Below, in pieces: positions 23,891-35,962 of a stretch of DNA of 64,000 nt; position 1 is the stretch's first letter; every line of letters starts with the position of its first letter. The notes under the pieces are model-generated. The model saw only the letters and a program-made list of their open reading frames with translations. It was not told where the DNA came from and made no database searches. The position numbers were made by a program, and so were the translations under genes. Source of the DNA: Ampelomyces quisqualis (taxonomy: Eukaryota; Ascomycota; Dothideomycetes; Pleosporales; Phaeosphaeriaceae); contig JAGTXZ010000003.1 in NCBI GenBank assembly GCA_018398575.1, forward strand, positions 620,001-684,000. Direction: 5' to 3'.

Positions 23891-24166
23891 TGTAAGAGGG
23901 CTAACCCTAAGGGTAGTTGCTAAAGTATAAAGGTTGTGAATTTAATACCTATAGCTAATACTAGGTACTAGGGATTTTATAGTAGCTATCTAGACCCTAT
24001 AGGTTCTAGTCTAGAGCAGTATTAGGGTTCTAGTCTAGAGCAGTATTTAGTTCTAGGCTTTAGACCTTCTGCGGTGCTCTAGCGCAGAAGGTGCCAGGTC
24101 CTCTTGTTCTAGGACCTAAGGTTTTTTTACGTAACTAAGAGATTTTCCAGGCGGTAGCCTGTTACA
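23891..24166 (-). repeat. Gy-C 5' LTR (276 bp)
   Basis: The plus-strand ends are TGTAAGAGGG and CTGTTACA, better kept than in the 3' LTR. It is followed by the duplicated ATAGC and then by the second piece of the Gy-A LTR. Confidence 0.92.
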
Positions 24167-24325
24167 ATAGCTATTAGAATTTAATTAGATACGTATTAGA
24201 GATATATAGGAGTGCGTGTTGTATTAGAGTTTCTAGATTAGCTATACACCTATAGGTCTTGTACAGAAGGATAAGGAAAACTTATCCTTTATCTAATGCA
24301 ATAGGTTTATATTTATAGTTAACGT
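24167..24325 (-). repeat. Gy-A copy 3 5' LTR, piece 2
   Basis: This middle part of the Gy-A LTR (compare 3252-3405) lies between Gy-C on the left and Gy-D on the right. It ends in ACGT, which is repeated after Gy-D at 52607-52610. Confidence 0.85.
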
Positions 24326-25348
24326 TGTAGTAAAGTAATATAGGAAGTAAGTCTAAAGGACGCTTAGGGTATAGCTAAGGGCATACGTTAGGAAACTACA
24401 ACGTTAGCAACATCCGCGACATTGGCGACACTATTAGAACAGTTAACTAGACAGTTCTTAACTGTACTTAACTGTCCCTAGGGTCCCCTATTTGTTCTAG
24501 CCGCCTAATTAGACTGAAACGCTCAAATTAATCTGCCTGATCCACTAGACCCACCTGCTCCACCCGCGCCATTACGTTATTATCCTAAAAAGTAAAAATA
24601 TAGAGCTTAATTTTCTCTTTAAAACGTACTATTTAGAATTTTTATAGCTGCTCTTGTTGTTAAGATGCAAGGCAGTGAAGTTTGTAGAGTTTTAAAGTTC
24701 TTTGCTAAGGCTTGTTTTTGCTAAAGCTCTAGCACTTTAACTAGATAATATATTATTTTTTTTTTAAAGAAAGAGTAACTAAAGTGTAGATTTTACTTTA
24801 AAACTATTTTATTATAATATATTGTAGTGTAGGCGTTAAGATCTATTGTGTTGAACAAACTTTAAAGTTCTTTTAAAAAAGTTTATAACTTTAACGCGCT
24901 ATATCTCGATAACTAGAGTAGCTAAAAAGAATCTGAATAGTGCATTTTAAAGAGGGAGTTCTGCTCTACATTTTGTATTTTTAGGTTACTTACGTAATTA
25001 TAAAAATACAGCTATACGTAAAATTAGCGACATTAGCAACTCTGTTAGATCTAGTAACTCTAGTAACCTTATTAGGTTACTATTAGGTTACTGTTAAGTT
25101 GCTAGCAACTAGAAGTAAGTAGGGTAACTTTAGCAAATTGTCTAGTAGACAGTATTGCTATTAGGCAGCTGCAGGTTGCTGCAACTAGGCTAACTAGACA
25201 AATCTTAATTTTTTCTAACGTAAATAAGATATAATAGCTAAAGAGCTATTAGAGAACAATAACCTAGAAGAACACATATACCTAAAATAAGATATTTAAT
25301 TCTATATTAAATCTAATAGGCCCTAGAGGTAAATAACGCTCTACTATA
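24326..25348 (+). repeat. Gy-D 5' LTR, split by FB3
   Basis: The LTR pieces are 24326-24385 and 25223-25348 (60 + 126 = 186 bp, the same as the 3' LTR). The start is TGTAGTAAAG. The end CTCTACTATA corresponds to CTCTACTACA in copy 2. Confidence 0.9.
24386..25220 (+). mobile_element. FB3, foldback MITE (835 bp) in the Gy-D LTR
   Basis: It starts CGTTAGGAAA and ends TTTTCTAACG, with TA on both sides. The undisturbed Gy-D 3' LTR shows the empty site GCATAAATAAG (52483-52493), whereas here it reads GCATA-[FB3]-TAAATAAG. This proves a TA duplication. Confidence 0.92.
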
Positions 25349-26394
25349 TATAGTAACTAATTACAACTCTAAATTTCTATTAGCCTAGGCCTTAGAAGGC
25401 TGCGTACCTGCGTATACACCTATACTCTTCTATAGTTCTTATAACCTAGAAATTGTAGAAACGTAACAGTCTAACAAGCGTTTAGCAAGCTGCTATAGTT
25501 CTCTCTAGAATATAATTAGTATCTATTCTAACGTTAGGAAAATTTAAGATTGTTCTAGTTAGCCTAATTGCTGCAACCTGCGGCGGCCCAATAGCAATAC
25601 TGTCTACTAGACAATTTGCTAAAGTTGCCCTACTTACTTCTAGTTGCTAGCAACCTAACAGCAACCTAATAGCAACCTAACAGAGTTGCTAGAGTTGCTA
25701 GATCTAACAGAGTTGCTAATATCGCTAATTTTACATATAGCTGTATTGTCATGATTACGTAAGTAACCTAAAAATACAAAATATAGAGCGGACTTCCCTC
25801 TTTAAAATGCACTATTCAGAATTTTTGTAGCTGCTCTAGTTATTGAGATATAGCGCGTTGAAGTTATAAACTTTTTTAAAAAACTTTAAAGTACGTTTAA
25901 CACAACAGATCTACGCACGTGCTATATAATATAATATAATAAAATGTTCTAGAGTAAAACCGCACTTTAGTTACTATTTCTTTTATAAAAAATAAAATAT
26001 ATTATCTAGTTAAAGTGCTAGAGCTTTAGCGAAAACAGGCCTTGGCAAAGAATATTAAAAAGTTACAAACTTTACTGCTGTGCATCTTCGCAACTAGAGC
26101 AGCTATAAAAATTCTGAATAGTGCGTTTTAAAGAGGGAATTAAGCTCTATATGTTAGGTTTTTAGAATAATTACGTAATCGCGCGGGTGGGGCAGGTAGG
26201 TCTAGTAGATCAGGTGGATTAATTTAGGCGTTTTTGTCTAATTAGGCAGCTAGAACAAATAGGGGACCCTAGGGACAGTCGAGTACGGTCGAGAACTGTC
26301 TAGTTGACTGTTTTGACAGTGTTGCCAATGTCGCGGATGTTGCTAACGTTGTATTTTCCTGACGAAGGACATAGAGTTAGTACTCTAAGATTAG
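25349..26394 (+). other. Gy-D leader with FB4
   Basis: This is the 5' untranslated leader of Gy-D. I see no convincing primer-binding site after the LTR (TATAGTAACTAATTAC) and no ORF. FB4 occupies 25532-26364. Confidence 0.6.
25532..26364 (-). mobile_element. FB4, foldback MITE (833 bp), reversed
   Basis: The ends are CGTTAGGAAAA and TTTTCCTGACG, flanked by AA on both sides. The internal inverted arms and the GCGCGGGTGGGGCAGGT block are conserved with FB2. It lies in the Gy-D leader about 310 bp from FB3 in opposite orientation. Confidence 0.88.
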
Positions 26395-28408
26395 AGAAAC
26401 AGAAAATAGAATCTAGAGCAACGCCAATCTAGAGAGCCTAGAGCAACGCCTATCTAAAGTACCTAGATTAGCTACTACTAGAACTAAGTTAGAAGAGGAA
26501 TTAAGCAGACCTTAAAAAGTAAAGCAATAGCTAAAGAAGTAAGACGCAAGCTATAGCTAAAGCTGTATTAGGCTAAGTAAAAGCGCAAAGTTATTGCGCT
26601 CTACTAAGTATATAGTATACTAAAGAAGTCCTAGAGTACAGATAGTAGAAACAACAAGAGCAGACTAAGAAAGATATTAAAACAGGTAGTTAGAAGAAAG
26701 AGAAAACTAACAATTGCTTAGATAGTTGTATAAAGAAATTAGGAAGAAATTAGTAGACTTTATAACAGAAGCGCTATTAGACATTAGAAAAGCTTAAGCC
26801 TTTAGCTTTTTAGCAACCTTATATAAAGTAGTAACTTTAATCCTAGTCTTTTAGGCTATTACTCTTCTTTAGTTTATTTAAATAAGCTCTAACTACTGTT
26901 TAGGTAGTCTATAAAAGCAACGCAGAGATAACATAAAACTGCTTAATAGCACATTAAGTTGTTAACACCTTAAATACTCTAATAGATAGAAAGCTCTACT
27001 ACTAACGCTTGTAGAGTTAATAAGAGAAACTAGCGCAAATATAAGTAGTGCGCTAGAGAAGTAGGCTAAATAGCTATTAGAAGGGCACTCTAGGCGCAGA
27101 AGTATAGGCTAAGATAACTTAACATTAAGAGCTCTTTAGATGCTAGTAGAGGCTCTTAACTAAGTGCAGCTCTTATTATACATAATATAGTTACTATCTT
27201 ATCTAGTAGAAAATATACTATTATTTGATAGGACTAACATTACAGACTTTTTAGAGCGTTTTAAGGACTTCTTAAAGTACTATAGCTTTACAGACTAGAT
27301 AATAATTAATAGACTAGTTGCCTACTATAAACTAAGACAGAGAACTATTATACAAGCGTCTAAAGAGTATACAGAAGCCTAAGACAACTACTTGTAGAGA
27401 AAGCTCTACAATAGCCTTTAATAACGCTTTAGAAATAATAATAAAGGTTAATAGAAAGAGCGCGTAGAGTACTTTAAACACTAGCTAAGTTAGTGCCAAA
27501 TAAGATTAGACCTAAAGATTAGAGACTACCTGCAGAACTTTTAAATCTGCAGCAAAAGGTATATTAAAGCAGGTACTATTAATAAGAACTATTACAGCTA
27601 CTACCTTGTTAAGAGACTGCTACTCTAACACGCAACAAAGATTCTAGAGAGATTTAGCCTAAAAACAGACACCTTAAAGGACTTTAAGTATAAAAAAATC
27701 TAAGACTACCTAGCAAAGCGCCTAGAGGTAGAGAAGAAAGTACGTATGTTAAATCTAGTAGAAGCTATAAGAGCCTTTAAACTAGAAGTAGAGTTTAAAG
27801 TAGAACTAGTAGCTAAACAACTATTAGCCCTACTGCAACAAAATAACTTTAAACCTAGAATTAAGCTAAGAATAGACTTCTAACCTGCTACTCTTTAGTT
27901 GCTAACAAAGAGCACTTTATCTAGAAACTAGCGTAAGTAAGCTTCTTCTAGTGCAGCGCCTATAAAGAATAAAGTAGATAACCTTATAGATAAGATACTA
28001 TAGCTTAGGCTTAACTAAATAACTATTAAGTATTAGCTATAGAGCATATAATAGACCCCGCGCAAAGTAGAACTTATAAACAATCTAGTTATTTATGCTT
28101 TAGTTTGCAAGTAAACCAAAGAGCAATTAGAAGCCCTATAACTATATATACCTTAGCTAGCCCTATAGAACTAGGGCTATTAGAACTATAGGCAATAGTA
28201 GTAAGTATAGAGAAATAACAACTATTAGCGCAATAGCTAGAACTACAGCTACTTAAATAACAATTAGAGTTACTAGCAGAGACGTTCTAGTAGAAGACTA
28301 CTAAGCAGCTTTAAGATAAACTGTTAGGTTTGTAATAAGACTAGGCATTTAAAGCAGGACTGCCTAACACTAAGAGGCTTTATTACTAACAGCTAGTGCT
28401 TTCTTAAC
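26395..28408 (+). pseudogene. Gy-D gag, N-terminal and zinc-knuckle part
   Basis: This is a large Gag. The first part (26400-27150) is Glu/Lys/Gln-rich and coiled-coil-like. From 27190 a Gag core reads ENILLFDRTNITDFLERFKD, close to the FDGTNVTDFLERFED-like motif common in fungal gypsy Gags. It continues through 27900 to a nucleocapsid knuckle at 28322-28363: CxVCNKTRHLKQDC, a complete CxxC-x4-H-x4-C that has kept all four ligands. Co-A copy 1 interrupts the frame at 28409-28413; it resumes at 35963. Stops are TAG/TAA only. Confidence 0.85.
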
Positions 28409-28413
28409 AAACG

Positions 28414-28634
28414 TGCAAGAGCTAAGCAATACTATAGATTAAAATTGTTGTAAGTAAAAAGAATTCTATTACTTGTTCTATACTATGTAAGGATAGATTA
28501 GATTAAATATACTAAGCCAAGAAACAGCTTAATAAGTTAGTCTAGTTCTAAATAGATTCTATCTTATTAGTAACATGCTTGGTTATTACACGTAACAATC
28601 CTGTAATCTGCTGATTTACATACTCTGTTATACA
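28414..28634 (-). repeat. Co-A 3' LTR (221 bp)
   Basis: On the plus strand it runs TGCAAGAGCTAAGC to TCTGTTATACA. The adjoining CCCCCTAGATT (28635-28645) is the complement of the polypurine tract AATCTAGGGGG. Confidence 0.92.
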
Positions 28635-29312
28635 CCCCCTAGATTAGGCAAACTTATTAGCTTGCCTAATCTGTTTAGTAGAGTAGAAGTAGTAATTAAG
28701 GTAAATAGCAGTGCTGCTCTGTATTGCAGGCGTTGCGTTGCTTAATTTATTAGCTTAAACGTTAGTTATTAGAGCGTATATTCCTAATTATTTACTATAT
28801 ATGTAACTAAATCTAATATTAGTGTTATCTGTCTAAAAATATAGCTTACGTTATCTCCTTAGGCCTTGTGTGTAGGTTTTGTAAGCAGGCAGTCTATAGA
28901 ATAGGTGCAAACAGACTATTAGTAAGAGTTTACCTATTAGCTAAGCTTTAATTTAGAGCGTTTGCTATTACCTAGCCTATTAGCTAGGTAAGAGGTAGTC
29001 TGTTTACGCGTATTGTTATAGAGCAAGATTACGCAACTAGGTAAGAGAGTAGTAGGCAAGCTTGTTGCCTAGCAGTTGCGTTACTTAGGTATAAGAAGCC
29101 TGCCTGCTCTTATACTCTTATACTCTAGGGCATTAATTAACTTATTAATTAACTTATTAACTAGCTACCTATCTATTAATTCTCTTTATTATTTACTTTA
29201 TTAACTGCTTCATCTATCTATTCTATTATAGTAAGTTTTTTCTAGTCTTAATCTAGTTTGTTACTAACTCTAGTAGCCTCCTAAGAAGAATCTATTTGTT
29301 ATAATTAACAAG

Positions 29313-30290
29313 ATAGCTTACGCGCGCGCCTACAAGAAGAACGCTACTGCCCTTACGCCTGCTAACAAGAGTAAGAATAACTAGGTTCTAGTAAATCCTC
29401 TACGCTAATCCTAGCGCAAGACTAAGCAACATAATCTTACGCCTAAGAGCAAGGCAGTTTCTAGCAAAGAGACTATTAAAGTTAAGAAGAGAGAGCTTTG
29501 CTTTAGTTTGTGCTTACGCTGCGCCTCTTAGTTTACTAATAATTAAGGTAACAGCTACTACTATAGCAGAGCTAGATTAATAATAAGTAAGCGTTGTACA
29601 GCTTACCTAAACTATTCTTGCGTTAAGGTATAGGTTGTTCTAATTGCTATTAGTAATATAATTGCTAATTTGAGTAGCCTAGGCAATCTGCGTAAGCAGA
29701 CTATAAAGATTATTATTAGCGTGTTTAAGAGAACTATCGCAGTAAGTTTTAAAGCTTCTTTAATCTTAGAAATAGCTAACTTGTTTATAGGAGCTAGAGA
29801 CGGCTTGCGCGTAGCTTAACTAGCAGCTTAAGGCCGCAAAGGCCTTACAGCAGGCTTAGAGCACTCTAGCTCTTACTAGTTTTAGAGTAAGCTTAAGCTA
29901 TGTTAATCTAACTTTTAGCTTACTTAAAAAGAAGCCTGCGCGTCCTGCTTAAGGTTTTAGAGGATATAGGCAGCAAGGCTTTAGTAGAGCGTTAAGCAGC
30001 TTTGTAGCTTAGAGTCTGTTTACGCTAGTCTATAACTAGCTGTTGTTTAGTTACTAGCGTTGCAGCTCTTTCTTACCTAACGCTCTGCTACTTAAGAAGC
30101 AGCTTTAGGCTGCTTAGACTCTAATGCCTAAGCGTTAGAAGCTAGCATAGGATTAGTTGTTGTCTCTATTGCCTAAGGCTATAGGAACAGTTAGAGATTT
30201 ACTGTCTCTAAGCTGTAGATTAAGGGCTTTAGGTGTCTTTATTGCTAAGCGTTATGCTTAGGCTTATAAGATAATTAATAAGGTCTTTAA
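29313..30290 (+). pseudogene. antisense Cys-cluster ORF of Co-A
   Basis: This plus-strand frame lies between RNase H and the 3' LTR of the minus-strand copia element. It reads more than 200 codons with only TAG/TAA stops, from ATA (probably former ATG) at 29313: AYARAYKKNATALTPANKSK. It is Lys-rich to about residue 60, then has a Cys cluster near 29494-29610 (LCFSLCLRCAS, later KRCTAY and YSCVKV), followed by a helical part (GNLRKQTIKIIISVFKRT). The layout, a basic N-terminus, CxxC pairs and then helix, parallels the antisense ORFs of the gypsy families although the sequences differ. Function unknown; zinc binding is an inference. Confidence 0.55.
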
Positions 30291-30699
30291 CTTTATAGTA
30301 GTAAGTTTCTAAATAGTTTTGCTTATAATTTAGCATTAGTAGTCTTAGTTTTTACGTGTTTGCTCTACTTAGATCTTGTAGTAATCTTAAGCTTTAAGAG
30401 CAAGCAAATTAATTAGTAAATAGAAAAGTTAAATTAATCTTTATGTTTTCTGAATTATTGCTTTGTAAGTAACTTACTTATATCCTTAAGGTTAAGAAGC
30501 TGCTTAAACTTAAGAAATTGTTAATAGGTAAAGTTCTTGGTAAGACTATTAGCTGGCATTAATCTAGATTCTAGATAGAATACTTAGAATAATCCTTTTG
30601 AGTGCTCTTGCCTAAGCTACATGTTCTAAATGTTAACATACCTAAGCTTAGTAGATATCTGCTTATTTTTCCCTATAACTAATTGGATAGTTTGCTAAT

Positions 30700-33600
30700 T
30701 ATTACACTAAATATTCTAAAGACCTTCTAGATTAAGCGTAAGCTCCTTAAAGAACTAGTTAAGCGCTATAGATTCTTTTGCAGCGTATTCTAGAGCAAGC
30801 AGCTTAGCTTTAGTTATTAAGGTAGTAACTAATTCTTGCCTTACAGCTTTCTAAGAGATTGCTCCTCTAAACATGATAGCTATATAACTATATAAGGAGC
30901 GCCTAGTTACTTTATTATTAGCAAAGAAGGCGTCTCTACAAATAGTTAGTTCTAGACTATTAAAATTGCTATACTTAATCAAATTAAACCTTGTTTAATA
31001 CAGGTATATAATTACTTGTTCTACAGCTTTAAGATGCTTGTCTAAAGGATTAGTTAAAAAATAAGAAAGCTTTAAGACTGTATAGGCTATATCTAGCTAG
31101 ATTATAATTGCAGTGTAGAGGACTAATCTAACTCTTTCTTAATAGGCCTTAATTTCTTGCTTACTAGCTTCTTTAGTATTCTTGTAGAGCTTCTTAGATA
31201 GCAATAGTGTTAGAGGGAATAATCTATTGTATAGTTTAAATTTCTTAGTAATCTTATTAATATAGGCGTTATAGACCAGAGTAATTGATTAGTCTAATCT
31301 GTTTTAGATAACCCTAATCCCAAAGAACTATTTAACTAGTCCTTAATCCTAGATTTTATATTTACTAATAATCTTAGACTATAGAACCTTAGCTTTAAGC
31401 TTGTGATTCTTATAGTAAATAAGTAGGATATTATTAACGTAGAACAGAACAAAGATTGTTTAGTCCTAAGTAAAGAAAAGGCAGGGTTCTTCTTTAGATG
31501 CAAGTAGTCCTATCTTGCGCAGTAATCTTAAGAATTCCTTTTACTAAAGTAATAGAGATTCTCTAAGCTTATAGAGCGCTTAGTTAAGCCTTACACAAAG
31601 CCTAGCTTTCTTAAATCTATCTAGTAGATTACAGATTACTAGATTGTTAGCTGTAATTAAGGCGTTAAGAAACGCTCTAACTACGTTATATTGCATAATT
31701 TCTAGATTAAACTAGGCTGCAATAGCTATAACAATTCTAAAAGACTTGGCTGCTAGTGTAATAGCGTACGTAGTAAGTAGAAAGTCTTTTTTCTAGAGAT
31801 CTCTTCTTACTACAAGCCTAGCCTTACACTTTAGAAAGTAACTGTCTTAATTAAACTTATATGCCTAGACCTATTTCAATAGGATTAGTTAATCCTTAGA
31901 CTTATGCTTTAGAATCTCTTTCTAGGTACCTTTCTTGTATAGCTAATCAATTTCCTTAAGAGAGGCATCTAACAACTAGCTTTTTATTAGATGTTAAAGC
32001 ATCTACTTCTATGTGTTAGGCAGCTTAGGTATATTATCTCTCTAAGCACGCTTCTTAACTATTTAGTAATTCTAATTACTTAGCATTGCTGTTATAATTA
32101 TAGTGTTTAGTGTTTTATAACTAGAGCGCTTATTCTAAGCTTCTACAAGGCCTAGAAGGAAAGTGTTCTTAAAATTATGTTTCTAGTAATCTATAAATAG
32201 ATCTGCAATTAATATATTTACACTCTTACCCTTTATCTAATTATTATAATCCTTCTTGCAGCAAAGTAGCATGTATTAACTTAGTACTTTGTTAATCTTA
32301 AGGGCTACTCTTTACAGTTAATAACTTAATTGTGTAAGAGAATTTACTAATTCTACTTTGTCTAGGGCTCTAGAGTTACTGCTCTTAAGTTAAGTAGCAG
32401 GAGAGGAAAAGGCTAACTACCTATCCTGTTAAGAACCTATCTAATCCCTAGATACTAACAGGCTAGCTCTTTTAGAACCTAGCAATAGTCCTTAGCTATT
32501 AGATCCTACGCGCTTAATAAGTTTAATACTAGATAACCTATCTAGTTTTAGAGTTGCCTCTAGCGTAACAAGCCTAGTATATTTACTTTAGTCTAAGAAG
32601 ATTCCTAAATACTTGCTAGCCTTGCTAGCACTCCTCTTAGTTTCTGCTTCTTCTCTTTTATAATTATAAGATTAGCTAGTCTCTGTAATTCTTAGGATTA
32701 GATACTTACCCCTAAGCTGCTGCTTAGTAACCTTAGTAATTTCCTAGCTTAGTTAATCCTGTAGAACAGGTAGGTTAATATCCTGCCTAGAATTATCTAG
32801 TTTACTAACGTGTAAAATATCTACAATCTTAAGCGCCTGCTTCTTAGGCATCTTATCTTCTTAGTTACTAGGGTAGAATGTAGATTTATTAAAGGTAACG
32901 TCCCTTAATGCAATTACTTAATTAATTAATAAGACCTATATATAATAGATATTAGAGGCTTAATAGCCTACTAGATATCTAATATAGCTATAAGAGTTAA
33001 CTTTAAACTCTTGCTTATTCCTGCCTGCTGCTTAGTCGCGATCAAGGGAATACGCTCTGCAGCTATAGGCATAAATACTACTCTAATTTAGGCGTAGATT
33101 AGCAGTCCTATGCCTAGTAATTGCTAGCTTATACTATTGAAAATATTGCCTAAACTAGGCGTACAGGACCTTCTTTGGGGATTAAAAACTATAGATTTTT
33201 AATAGGCTTATGCTGTGTAAGTAGGCAGCCGCATCTATAATATATAGCTAGAGCTTAGTTTAAAGATTTGCACCTATACGCATCTTAATTAATTTTGTAA
33301 TTAGCTCTTAACCTGCCTACTTAGCTAATCTATTTAGCTAATGCGTGTATAGTAGCAGGCGTAGTATTTTAATCTTCTCTTAATCTACCTACTCTTTATA
33401 CTGTAAACGCCCTCTCTAAGGCAGAGTTACAGTATTATTATCCTAATAGATTTCTACAATCTTTAGATTAAATTTGTTTCTAACCTAGGCTGTAAATTAG
33501 CAAATTACTCTTATAATCTTAATTAACGTCTTGTTGTAAAGGTTATAGTTAAAAAGCTTACCTAAGTAGTCTTCTTTAATAATTAAGGACTATTCTTTAT

Positions 33601-35720
33601 AAAGCATTTTAGTTAGCATATTAAATAGATCCTAAGAGACTTAATAGAATAGTTGTAGTAATCTTTCTCTTAGCTGCTGTAAGACTACTTAAGCTGCATA
33701 GGTAACTAAGCAGTCCTAACAATTAATCTTTTTAGTCCTATTTAATTTAACGTTTTAGGCTAACTAGGCAAAAGACTAGAGTGCTTACTAGCCTAGGTAG
33801 CCTAATCTTTTATGCTATAGATCCTTGTTATTATCTCTTAAGTAATTAATGTCAGATTAATATAAGGTGTACAAGATTAGTAGTTGTAGAACGTAGCGTG
33901 TAACCTAATTATATTTAATAAACAAGAGGTTGTAAGCCTTATAGAGCTTGTGTACAATAACGTTCTACTTGTATAATCTAAACTAAAGAGTGCTGTCTAA
34001 TCTACTATGCTATATACCTGCCTACTTAAGTAGTGCTGCAGATACAATGTTTACATAAAAGCTATTAACAACTTTAACCTTTTTAAGCTTTAGGTCTTTT
34101 GTGCATAGGCCTTTTAGACTATATAGAACATTCTTAATTACTTAATTGCTATACCTAGTTATAGGAAGTAACTATGTTCTAGCCTTAACTCTTTCTTTAG
34201 AGTAGGTAGGACTATACGTTCTTAGAACAAGGAGTAACTAATTATTAATAAGGTGCACTGCACTAGCCCTATTATAAACAGTACTTCTTAAAAGTAGATA
34301 GGTTATAAACGTAGTTATATACACTCTAAAGTCTAAATTAGTAACATTAGGTTCCTAATTAAGAGTAGTTAGGTTAATTAATACTGCTACAACATCTCCT
34401 AGGTATATTACTGCCTTAGTCCTAGAAGTTAACTAGTTAGCTACAATAGGTAGCGTCTAACTAGCTTTCTTAATCTTATTATTAAGTAAGGCCTACTTAG
34501 AAGTGTTAAGCTACTTAAGGACCTTCTTTTAGTTAAAATTAAAGATTTTAATTAGTACTTTTCTTAGTAGGGCTAATCTAGTAATTGCAGTCTTTAGTTA
34601 AAGACAATCTATTAAGTCCTATTTATGCTTCCTATTGTTCTTACAAGGGCAAGATTTTAGCTTAGAATTGTCTTTGCCTTTGTTCCTTAGATTAGAGTTT
34701 TTTAAGTTTTTAATGTTTCTAAGGGTAGCAAAGGCTAAATAGGATTTTCCTTTAGTAACTAGGACTGCTTGCTTCTAAAGTATTAGAGCAAAGATCTTAG
34801 CTAGATTATATATAGTTATAACAGGCTAACCAAGGGCTGCGTCTTTAATAATATCCTAACGCATTAATTAAGCCTAATCTAGAGCAATCTTAACAGATAG
34901 AGCGTTAAGGAAGTTAGTAAGAGCAAGTTATTCTTCTACCTCTATAACTTAGAACGCTTAAGCCTTACTGTAGATTACTTGCCATTTGTTAAACTATTTA
35001 TCTAGAGTAATCCTACTATGCCTAGCCTTTTCTAGATAAGCTTAATACTACTGCCTAACCAGGTACATAGTATAGTTATCTGTTAGGGCTAGGTTATACT
35101 TAAGAATCCTGATTAAGGCTTAGGGCGTTGTTTCCAAAGAGTTAAGTATCTTAATTGCCGCAGGTGCTATAAGATTCTTAGCTACAGTTTAACTAATCTA
35201 TTCTTAGACATTACTAAGTTTAGCTGCTTGCCTAGTCTATTTTAACGTATTAACTTTGTATTAGCAAACGTCCTCTTTGTAACTGCTAGAGGCAAGTTTA
35301 TAGGCAACTAGCTTTAGATTATATTAATTAAAAGCTTTATTGCAGATCTGCATGTCTAGATTAGTAGCTCTAGGCAGTAAAGCTAAGACTAGTTAACTTA
35401 GAGCAGCTAGAAGCTCTAGATATTTAGGTTCCTAGTCGTTAATTAGGAGCACTGTGTCGCTGTCTAGGTTAATCTAATCCTAGACTTCTTTGTTGCAAGC
35501 ATAAAGCTAGAGTTAGGCAAACTAGTATAGCTAGTCTAACTAGCTAGTAAAGAGAACGTCTAGGCTAATCTTGTTGTTAGAATAAGAGTCTATAATTAAT
35601 AACTAGCTAATTAAGTAGAGAGTATTTGTAAAGAGTTTTAAGGAGTATTAGAGTAATTGTTAATCTAGGTAGTACCTTAGCAATACAAGGTGCGTAGAGG
35701 AAATTAACACTATAGTCTTA
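30700..35720 (-). pseudogene. Co-A gag-pol
   Basis: This is a Ty1/copia polyprotein on the minus strand. The Gag and protease region spans about 35700-34250. The GAG-pre-integrase motif (HKRLGYLG, equivalent to HRRLGHLG) is near 33825-33790, followed by integrase to about 32900. RT covers about 32000-31200, with the catalytic box YVNN at 31441-31430 (expected YVDD) and FFGIRVI shortly after. RNase H includes NPLDKHLKAVEQV (about 31050), NKVTRRS (about 30920) and TTLITKAKLLAL (about 30800). Co-A copy 2 matches the 5' half. Both catalytic Asp of RT are Asn. Stops are TAG/TAA. Confidence 0.88.
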
Positions 35721-35738
35721 TAACGCAGGGCTTATAAC
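35720..35738 (-). other. primer-binding site, half initiator tRNA-Met type
   Basis: Immediately inside the 5' LTR the minus strand reads GTTATAAGCCCTGCGTTAT. It is complementary to the anticodon arm of fungal initiator tRNA-Met (GCAGGGCUCAUAAC) apart from one C-to-T change. Copia of Drosophila uses the same kind of internal half-tRNA primer. Copy 2 has the same site at 53360-53378. Confidence 0.7.
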
Positions 35739-35957
35739 TGCAGGAGCTAAGCAATACTATAGATTAAAATTGTTGTAAGTAAAAAGAATTCTATTACTTA
35801 TTCTATACTATGTAAGGATAGATCAGATTAAATACACTAAGCTAAGAAACAGCTTGATAAGTTAGTCTGGTCCTAAATAGATTCTATCTTATTAGTAACA
35901 TGCTTGGTTATTACACGTAACAATCTTATAATCCGCTAATTTATATACTTCGTCACA
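35739..35957 (-). repeat. Co-A 5' LTR (219 bp)
   Basis: On the plus strand it runs TGCAGGAGCTAAGC to TTCGTCACA. It is followed by the duplicated target AAACG and by the resumed Gy-D gag. Confidence 0.92.
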
Positions 35958-35962
35958 AAACG

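Larger units (their letters stand above)
15765..24166 (-). mobile_element. Gy-C, complete gypsy chromovirus (8.4 kb with FB2 inside)
   Basis: This minus-strand LTR retrotransposon has two 276 bp LTRs and a 5 bp target duplication, ATAGC (15760-15764 and 24167-24171). It is inserted in the LTR of Gy-A copy 3. In coding order: 5' LTR at 23891-24166, gag, protease, RT, RNase H, integrase, chromodomain, antisense ORF split by FB2, and 3' LTR at 15765-16040. Without FB2 it is about 7.56 kb. All frames are broken by TAG/TAA. Confidence 0.93.
28414..35957 (-). mobile_element. Co-A copy 1, complete Ty1/copia element (7.5 kb)
   Basis: This minus-strand LTR retrotransposon has 219-221 bp LTRs and a perfect 5 bp target duplication AAACG (28409-28413 and 35958-35962) inside Gy-D gag. 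Integrase precedes RT, as in Ty1/copia. It has a tRNA-derived primer site, GAG-pre-integrase, integrase, RT, RNase H, a plus-strand accessory ORF and a polypurine tract. All frames carry TAG/TAA stops. Confidence 0.93.

Noticed and set aside
28846..29060. Possible tRNA or structured RNA in the GC-richer stretch of the Co-A tail
   Set aside because: No cloverleaf, A or B box or conserved anticodon arm could be traced; the stretch is ordinary element tail.
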